Source: Dolomedes plantarius
Taxonomy: Eukaryota > Arthropoda > Arachnida > Araneae > Dolomedidae
Length of the DNA: 64,000 nucleotides
NCBI GenBank assembly: GCA_907164885.2
Contig: OU015495.1
Coordinates: 2,280,808 to 2,344,807, forward strand
Direction: 5' to 3'
Shown: in pieces, positions 57,515-64,000 of the stretch
Numbering within the stretch: the first letter of the stretch is position 1
Layout: every line of letters starts with the position of its first letter
Notes under the pieces: generated by a model
Told to the model about the DNA's origin: nothing
Databases searched by the model: none
The model's input: the letters and a program-made list of their open reading frames with translations, nothing else
Position numbers and translations under genes: made by a program

Positions 57515-58009
57515 TAAGGTAAGTTGATGTAACTGGGCCATACCCTCCCAGATTTTTCCTTTACATATTAGGTGGAAATTCCACTCTGCTGTGGCAACAC
57601 TGGTAAGCAGAAGTCAACAAAACAACAGCCATTTTGTAATTGCTTCGAAAAATTATTTTTTAATAGGGGTAGAATTTTTTTTCTTTTTCTAGATTTACAA
57701 GCATTGGACTCAGTTACCCAGTCACGGATTCTGTTGTTTCTTATGAGAAATAGACCTGGGTGGTCCACTTATCCCATTTATCATGGGAACTGGGCCCACC
57801 TGTATTTAAAAATATATACAATATTTATATATAATATATATACAATAAAAATCAATATCATGGCTTAAACAGACTCCCTAAGACTTACTAAAATTCATGT
57901 AATACAAAGATTTTTGGAAATTATACATGTTAGTATAATTTTAATGTGTTAAAAGTATAGTATATAAAAAAGTTGAAAATCTATGGCCCAGTTACCTCAA
58001 CTTGCCTTA
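57515..58009. mobile_element. Inverted-repeat MITE (TTAAGG ends)
   Basis: TAAGGTAAGTTGATGTAACT continuing GGGCCATA is inverted at the right (TATGGCCCAGTTACCTCAAC, TTGCCTTA), about 28 bp with two mismatches. TTAA borders the left and TTAC the right if the GGYAAGTTGA reading is used, recalling the TTAA-flanked element at 1968-2685. Interior AT-rich and non-coding. Confidence 0.65.
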
Positions 58010-58263
58010 CACTATTTACATTAATTAATTTACTTCAGCCATTTGATTCTGGCTCAGAGCGCGGAAGGAAAAAAAACAGTGCGTCTTCGGGCTCCTACTC
58101 CCACGCACTGTCTCTCAACCAACTCCCCAACAGAGATTGACCAACGCTCTCCCCTCATAGGGTCCCCACGGCAGCGTCCCCTTCTCTGGTAGAGAGACCC
58201 GGACCCTAAAAATACTCTCTGATACAGTAAAGCGCAAGCTACTTAAACCGTGAAAAGCTTTCA

Positions 58264-59595
58264 TCTATATATATATAAATGAATGTTTGTTTGTTTGTTC
58301 GCATTTTATGCGCTGTCGTATCGTTCATCCGATTGCGATGAAACGTGGTCAACTTATTGCTTGAACTTGAGCGAAGGTTATAGACTATTTTCCTCCCGCT
58401 ACGACGTTCTATTCCCGAATTATGTTAGAACAAGTTTGCGCGGTATCAACGGATATTGAAATCGCCAAATTTCCCAGCACAGGATATGGGACTTCTCCCC
58501 GGATATTTTTGTTCAAAGCCATTGTAACATTTCCTTGTTGCCAATTAAATTATAACATTTCCGTAAAAATAAATAGACAGGAATTAAAAACGTAATTTAT
58601 TCATATATTGGCGCATGCAAGAATGAATTTGATGTATTATTTTCATATACGTGGCAACGCCGGAATATTTCTTTTTTTTTTTTTAAATGAAAATATAAGG
58701 ATGGAAAGTCATTCATTTTCAATGAATGTGTTATCTATCAATTTCATGAATTGAAACTATCACAAGCTACCTGTTCAAACTCAAATATACTGAAAGACAC
58801 GTTCACTTAGCTAGAAACACGTGCGTTTAGCCTTGACGCGATGATTTATATAACTGAAGTGACATTGAAACATAGCAGATGATTTAGTTTTGAGAAAGAA
58901 TTACAGTCATGAAATACGTATATATTATAATTTAAAAAGTCTGAAAGTGGCATTGAAACGTAGCAGACGATTTAGTTTTGAGAAAGAATTCCGAGCATGA
59001 AATACGTGTATATACTTTTTCTATAATAATTATCAGATTTGCTGTGTTTTAATATTGAATGTAATCTCAATCCATTCCAACATTATTGATTCTTTTTCCA
59101 TAATAATAAATCCATTCAAACGTTATTGACTAACTGTAAATTAATGCTTTAAAATGCCCAAAAAGAGGAGAGCAATTTTTAATCCTGCAGAAGTAAGGGG
59201 GAAATGTCAAAGATTGTTGAGAAATGAGCAATGTGATAAAAAAAAACAGAAGAGCGTGAAGCCAACTGAATTCGAAATGCACTTAGACGCACACAAGAAT
59301 CTGAAGAAAAACATTCCGAAGAGCTCGAAGGTAATAGAATTCGAATTGTAGTGATCCGAAGCAGTGAGAATGATGAAGAAACTTTTAACGCGTTGAACAT
59401 ACGATTGTCTTCGAACTTCAACATCGAAAGGAGAGGAAAGCGATGAACAACGACAGCACCGACAACAAACTAAAGCTATTTGATACCGCAAAAGAATTTT
59501 AGCGAAAACATTAGAACATCATAACATGAGGCTAATCATTGAAAAAAAATAATAACAGAAACTGAATCCCGAGCGAAGCCGGGTAATACATTTAG
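58264..59595 (+). mobile_element. Helitron family C with coding remnant
   Basis: Starts A|TCTATATATATAAATGAATG (then GTTTGTTTGTTTG) and ends at 59595 (TTAG|T in place of CTAG). The hairpin CCCG-A-GC-GAA-GC-CGGG lies 10-15 bases before the end. The ATCGTTCATCCGATTGCGAT block after the 5' end is typical of arthropod Helitrons as I know them. Contains a short Helitron-type N-terminal ORF at 59154. Confidence 0.8.
59154..59351 (+). pseudogene. N-terminal remnant of a Helitron protein (candidate)
   Basis: ATG 59154 begins MPKKRRAIFNPAEVRGKCQR, then a Lys/Glu-rich stretch to a stop at 59349. A basic MPxKRRA start followed by charged, coiled segments with an AEVR motif is how many arthropod Helitron polyproteins begin. 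No Rep (HUH) or helicase domain follows; the charged region continues in other frames to about 59500. Probably the 5' end of an autonomous ancestor's gene kept in a deleted copy. Confidence 0.45.
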
Positions 59596-59599
59596 TAGC

Positions 59600-60286
59600 T
59601 CATAAAATCTCAATGCCATATGCCAAGCCCTAAAGCAAACGGGTCCGAGAATTTTACTCCATCGTCGACATTCCCTTATACTAGCCTAATGATGGTCAAG
59701 AGAAGCTTGGCATGTCCCCCAATCATTGTAACCAAGAGAATAATACCATTACATCACAGAGCACCACAGCCACGCAAAAGCAGGGATGACTATGAGAATT
59801 ACCACCAAAGACGATTACTATCCGATCGTGGATCACCTGTGTGAGAATATTTTGACGAGTTCTGTCCTTGAGCGCGATGCGTGACCAAACATGAGCGCTC
59901 CGTTGATTTTCGACGATTCAGTCAAAATCCCCGAGGGAAGCCGGAATAATAAAAGCAGTGAATCATGACCGTGACGTTTTTCTGCCGCGTTTCGTCATAG
60001 CGCGTGAAACCGGCTCTCCTCCTCCATCTCGACATCATCTCGCGTCAATTTTCTTGCTCGGGCTGCGGAGATAAAAAGAGAAACGGTGGGGAAAATCCAA
60101 GCGAAAATTTTCCCTACGACACCCCCGGAAGAAAGTGTTTGGACAAGGAGGCGTAAAATCTCAAAGCAATCTCTTGTTACATTGAAAGAGATGTGTCATA
60201 AGCGGTGGCACTCACAAGGGAGAGAGGAAAGGGGGAGGGTTCAAAGTTTTCTAACATCACCTTGACACCAGAATATCAGTCATACT
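59600..60286. other. CpG-richer unassigned block
   Basis: About 59840-60180 has balanced base composition and many CG dinucleotides, unlike its surroundings, and no long frame. It could be a promoter-like region or an old element. Nothing decisive is visible. Confidence 0.35.
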
Positions 60287-60800
60287 TTTTACCATGTTTT
60301 GATTAACTCGTTTTCTTGTTTGTTTGTTTGTTTGTTTGTGTGTTTAACCAGTTCAAATCTTGCAATCGATTTTTAACTAACTTCCCGACCAGCTAGACAT
60401 TTGAAACTTTTAGAATAACTCAGAACACGATGACAATGCATTCTTTTAATACTTTTAGCCGAAAAAAATCCGCAAGGTGACGCTTCGATCGAATTCAATG
60501 CTGGCACTTTTGCGTAACGGTGTTTGACGATTTTGAAAACAGAATACATGTGAATTAAGTTTGTTTACGAAAAATATTGTGCGAAAAATTTTAAAAAAAT
60601 TATAAAAATTGAAGTTTATAAAGTCTGTGGATAGTGGAAACGACTAAAAAGTGATTAAAATTAAATAAAAGAAAGTTTAAAAGAATAATTAAGTGAAGGT
60701 TTGTGCAATTAAGAGAGAATTGTCAAGTTCATATGATTCAACAGAAAATTTAAAAACGTGGTATATAAAAAGTTCATTTTATCTTGTAATTATTTAATTA
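60287..60800 (+). repeat. Interspersed repeat R1, copy 4, with replaced middle
   Basis: R1 runs to ACTTTTAGCC at about 60461 and resumes at GAATTGTCAAGTTCATATGA (60718). The middle is not an insertion: the R1 segment from CATCTTTAAGCAG to ATACATAG is absent and about 255 bp of unrelated sequence stands in its place. Confidence 0.7.
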
Positions 60801-60871
60801 AGGAAGGGTAGCTTTATTGTTCCAGTTTCAGATCGTACTATTTCAGCTCATTATATTTTAAATAGGGATAC

Positions 60872-61100
60872 GTAATTTTCGTATTAAATTAGAATGATAG
60901 AAATAGATGTGAATAAATGCGAAATTTGCCGATATGAGCGAATAAACGCGAAAAAAAATTGTTAAACAACATATCAGTGATTTGTAAGAATTACATAACT
61001 TAATAAAAAAAATCCACTCTCTTTTATCATTTACTAATTATCTTTTCATTTTATGTTAACATATCTACTTTCGCAACATTTATTTTTCGTAAATAACATT
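60872..61100 (+). mobile_element. Truncated hAT MITE (TAGGG end)
   Basis: TAGGGATACGTAATTTTCGT is identical to the left end of the element at 54902, followed by the related GTGAATAAATGCGAAA block. No matching right end was found before 61721. Right boundary is arbitrary. Confidence 0.55.
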
Positions 61101-61999
61101 TATGTTTTTATAGTTGCTTTGGATTTTTCATAGACATGTATGTGAGATATACATCGTAAAAAGGTTGAATCACTCATTAATATTCCCGTAGTTAACAGAT
61201 CCATTAATTTCTTTAGTTCAAATTTCCATCAATTTTTAACAGGTTTTTTTATTCCCCTCGTAATTGCAAAATTCATGAATTCAACTCAGATACACGTCTA
61301 AGTTGTGAACAATGTTCCAACTGTTTACTTCTAACAGTAAACCTGTTCGGTTGATCCATTCCTTGAACCGACTTGATCTTATGTGACTATCGTGGTGAAG
61401 AAAACATAATTATAATAAAGAAGTAGCGTCCTAAAGTTGATAAAACCTTACATTTTCTCGCGAAACGGTATACCTAGTTGTGATTCATATTTTCTCTGTA
61501 TTTCAATCGTTATTTTTTCCATGAATTTATGCATTATTATTTACACATTTATGCCAAATTATGTGTTTATTTCTCCAAAAGGATGTTAAAATTTACATGT
61601 GTCAGCATTTGATTAATTTACCTTCAGCATCGGCCTTCTCTGTAAAGAAGCCCGGATACAAGAAATAGTTTGGGACCTGAAACAGTTTCTTAACGGTAGA
61701 TATTCTTAATTACAGTAAATACAGGGTGTCCATGCTAAAGGTATCCAAAAGTTATGACTTGTTTTTACGGAACTACCCATTAGAATTTTTAATAAAAATT
61801 ATTTAAATAAAAAGAACTTCTCACCAAGTTTTAATATCAATCATAGATTTCTATCATAGTATCATAGATTTCGATGTGTGCACCTTTTGTAGAACGATTA
61901 ACGTCTAAATGGTAATCCAGTTCTCTCAAAGTGTTTCGTAGCATATCAGGCGTTAATAGACTTTTTTTCTCGGGGATTTATTAAATCCGTTGTGTATAA

Positions 62000-62152
62000 A
62001 CAAGCAATTGAAACTGTGGATGAGTTGAAGAAGCGTATCATTCAAGCAATTCGTATAATAACTCCTGATATGATACTCTTGGAGAGAACTGGGTTACCAT
62101 TTAGACGTTTGTCGTGCTACAAAAGGTGCACACATCGAAATCTATGATACTA
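62000..62152 (+). pseudogene. Mariner-type transposase C-terminal fragment
   Basis: VYKQAIETVDELKKRIIQAI and ITPDM, then with frame changes LERTGLPFRRL and RATKGAHIEIYD, the C-terminal tail seen in DD41D/DD37D-type mariner transposases. The inverted partner at 61859-61955 encodes the same tail on the minus strand (THRD-type changes between them are few). No catalytic residues are left. Confidence 0.7.
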
Positions 62153-62301
62153 CTAGCTGAAAACCCGCGCTTCGCTACGGAGTACATTCAAATTAAATAC
62201 AACGGTCAACGTATGCAATTTATGCCAAAAAATAAATATATATATTTATAATAAATGCGATGATCAATGTATACAATTGATGTAAAATATATATCTATCT
62301 A

Positions 62302-62389
<88 letters not shown>

Positions 62390-62680
62390 AAAAAAATCGT
62401 AAGGGATATGCATATTTTTTGGATAATATCCAATCGTCTGCTGCATTAGAAAGAGAAAAAAAAAATTTTTTTTGTCTATTTAGTTGTTACGCACGTGACG
62501 ATAAATTTATTGAAAGTACCAGAAAAAGAAATCACGTGATCAGCATTTAATAAATTAAATTCTAAAAATTAATCTTTAAAAATTCACCAAAAATCAGGAA
62601 ATGGAGGTAAAAATTCAAAAAAAATTTCATTTTGAAGGAATTTTTATGATCTTTCTCGTGATATACATTTTATAACTCTT
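62153..62680 (-). mobile_element. Helitron family A, copy 6, 5' end missing
   Basis: 3' end TTCAGCTAG|T at 62153 (minus strand) with hairpin core GCGAAGC; nearly identical to the copy at 55767 for about 500 bp except for a much longer (AT)n tract (62300-62384). At about 62680 it passes directly into mariner arm sequence, so the 5' 150 bp are deleted. Confidence 0.85.
62300..62384. repeat. (AT)n microsatellite
   Basis: The longest AT tract of the window, inside Helitron A copy 6 at the position where copies 1 and 5 also have AT repeats. Confidence 0.95.
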
Positions 62681-62799
62681 TCACATTAAAATTTGGTGAG
62701 AAGTTCTTTCTATTTAAATATTTTTTTTAAAAATTCTAATGGGTAGTTCCGTAAAAATAAGTCATGACTTTTGAATACCTTTAGCCCGGACACCCTGTA

Positions 62800-63125
62800 T
62801 TCTTAGTTTTTCTGACTGTAGAAAAATCGGTAATAAGGGATATTTCTACACATTATAATTAATATGAGTTGTAGTTAACTTTATGCTTAACTGATTTATT
62901 GGTGGAGGGAAAAAAAGGAAGAAAAGAATAAGACTTTGTTTTCCTCGAGTGGTTTCAATTTCTATATTTTTCTCCATGTCCTCTTTGCTATATTTTACTA
63001 ATGAGTAAAATAGTTCCCTGGTAAAATATGTGTAATCTACATAAGAACGCTCTATTCACTTCTTTAAAACTATTATTTACGTAGTAATTTTATGTGCCTT
63101 ACTTTTCAGACTTCTTTTTAGCGTT
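62800..63125. other. No gene recognised
   Basis: AT-rich, no repeats identified. Confidence 0.4.
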
Positions 63126-63129
63126 GTTG

Positions 63130-63476
63130 TTGATGTTTATGCCACTTGACCGACATCAACTTCAGATCAAGTCCCGAAGGCTATGGGCGATGAAGGTGCG
63201 GCTCCTGTTTTGAATTAGCACCACATGGGTCAGAGTCCGACTTGGTTAAATGACCTGTCCCGCAATTTTGAACCGAGTCAAGTGACGAGACCGGAACACT
63301 TGACCCCAGAGGTAAATTTGAGAACTTGGAGGACATTGCAGCCATGCCCTATTTTACGTGCCCCGGCCACTATTAGTGAACACGGCGGAGGATTTTCAGC
63401 GACGAGCATCGAACCAGGGACGTTCAGATCACTGGCCCGCTGCTCTTGCCAACTGGGCCACCGCGCCCCTCTCTTT
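63130..63476 (-). repeat. tRNA-derived SINE (SINE-C)
   Basis: On the minus strand GCGCGGTGGCCCAGTTGGCA (A box) and CCCTGGTTCGATGCTC (B box) form a tRNA-like head, followed by a body containing GTCGGACTCTGACCCATG. Opposing open frames at 63225-63545 are by-products. Confidence 0.7.
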
Positions 63477-63799
63477 AGCGTTCCATCAGTATGTTTCGTC
63501 ATACAAAATTCGTCAGAATCAGCCTACAGCTTAGTAAATATGTAGGGATCCAGAATAAATAGGTTAATTTGGCTTTCTCCGGGCACATAATAAAATTGGA
63601 ACTCACGGGTCAGTAACCTATACAACAGTGATTCTGCAATTGTGATCGACGATTCATCGAACAGGGTGAACTAGAAGGAGGGGGGGGGAGGGGTCGGAGT
63701 GACGATTTGCAATCATGGGGCATAAATGTACTACAAATTTAGCTGTTGTTCTGACTTATGCCCCTCCCTCTCCCTTCGGCCAGAACATACCAGACTAGG

Positions 63800-64000
63800 T
63801 CTCGACTGCGGGCAGAAGAATACGACTCCGGTTTACAATGACACAAGAATCGGAGTCCGACTTTAGCCAAATGCCACCTCAATTTAGACCGAGCATCCCC
63901 GGGAGCGATATCTAGAGGACCCTTTCCTTCTCCCACCCACTGACCTCATGGAAGGACTCTCCGGTCTACGGATTTAACGCGACCATATCCGGCCTAGAGA
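63800..64000 (-). repeat. SINE-D copy, cut by the window edge
   Basis: GGAGTCCGACTTTAGCCAAA and CACTGACCTCATGGAAGGAC then ATTTAACGCGACCATATCCG match the SINE-D body at 57020-57255. The tRNA-like head would lie beyond 64000. Confidence 0.7.

Larger units (their letters stand above)
61722..62797. mobile_element. Palindromic mariner derivative carrying a Helitron
   Basis: CAGGGTGTCCATGCTAAAGG and CCTTTAGCCCGGACACCCTG are the tips of inverted repeats of about 120 bp, with TA at 61720-61721 and 62798-62799. Inside the repeats, both arms contain the same 3' coding end of a transposase in opposite orientation (61859-61955 inverted, 62055-62150 direct, GAHIEIYD at the end). The whole element is thus an inverted duplication of one terminus. 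A Helitron A copy sits in the right arm. Confidence 0.85.

Noticed and set aside
62267..62449. Frame encoding an Ile-Tyr repeat
   Set aside because: Translation of an AT microsatellite.
1..64000. A new defence, CRISPR-like or multi-gene system
   Set aside because: There are no regularly spaced repeats with unique spacers and no clusters of intact genes. Apart from one ABC exon, all recognisable coding sequence is transposase or transposon-derived.

Overview
This is eukaryotic, AT-rich, intron- and repeat-dominated DNA, not prokaryotic. The mix of spliced coding sequence, Tc1/mariner, hAT, PIF/Harbinger and Helitron elements, tRNA-derived SINEs and (AT)n tracts fits an arthropod. The transposase and repeat types resemble those I associate with spiders, but that taxon is an inference. 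I see no operons, CRISPR arrays, functional rRNA or tRNA genes, or a new multi-gene system.

Only one convincing host-gene piece is present: the terminal exon (1318-1529, +) of an ABC transporter with an ABC2-type membrane domain. Its earlier exons lie upstream of the window. Almost everything else that I can identify is transposon-derived, and most of it is broken.

Layout: 1-2.7 kb holds an interspersed repeat, a Helitron in the last intron, the ABC exon and a TTAA-flanked inverted-repeat element. 5-16 kb holds SINEs, small inverted-repeat elements, a Helitron and a decayed DD41D mariner. 18-25 kb holds two more Helitrons, an interspersed repeat and a foldback-like repeat carrying a Tigger-like MITE. 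25.8-27.5 kb is a Tc1 element sitting exactly inside an older repeat. 27.6-37.3 kb is one hAT transposon swollen to 9.6 kb by nested insertions (an inverted-repeat MITE; a PIF/Harbinger-like element that itself contains a Tigger-like MITE; a small TIR element that itself contains a DD37D maT element). 38-45 kb holds a SINE, Helitrons, a nearly intact Tc1-type element, two hAT MITEs inside SINEs and a hAT transposase remnant. 46.2-49.6 kb is a Harbinger-type MITE split by a DD41D mariner which is itself filled with a head-to-tail pile of Helitron 5' ends. 51-52.6 kb is another Tc1 wreck. 54-64 kb holds hAT MITEs, Helitrons, a palindromic mariner derivative, SINEs and quiet sequence.

The strongest results are insertion archaeology read at base resolution: 8-bp hAT target duplications inside four SINE copies, TA duplications for Tc1/mariner elements, TAA and TAC for Harbinger-like ones, and A|T junctions for four Helitron families. 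In several cases the pre-insertion host sequence can be read in frame or from a paralogous copy.
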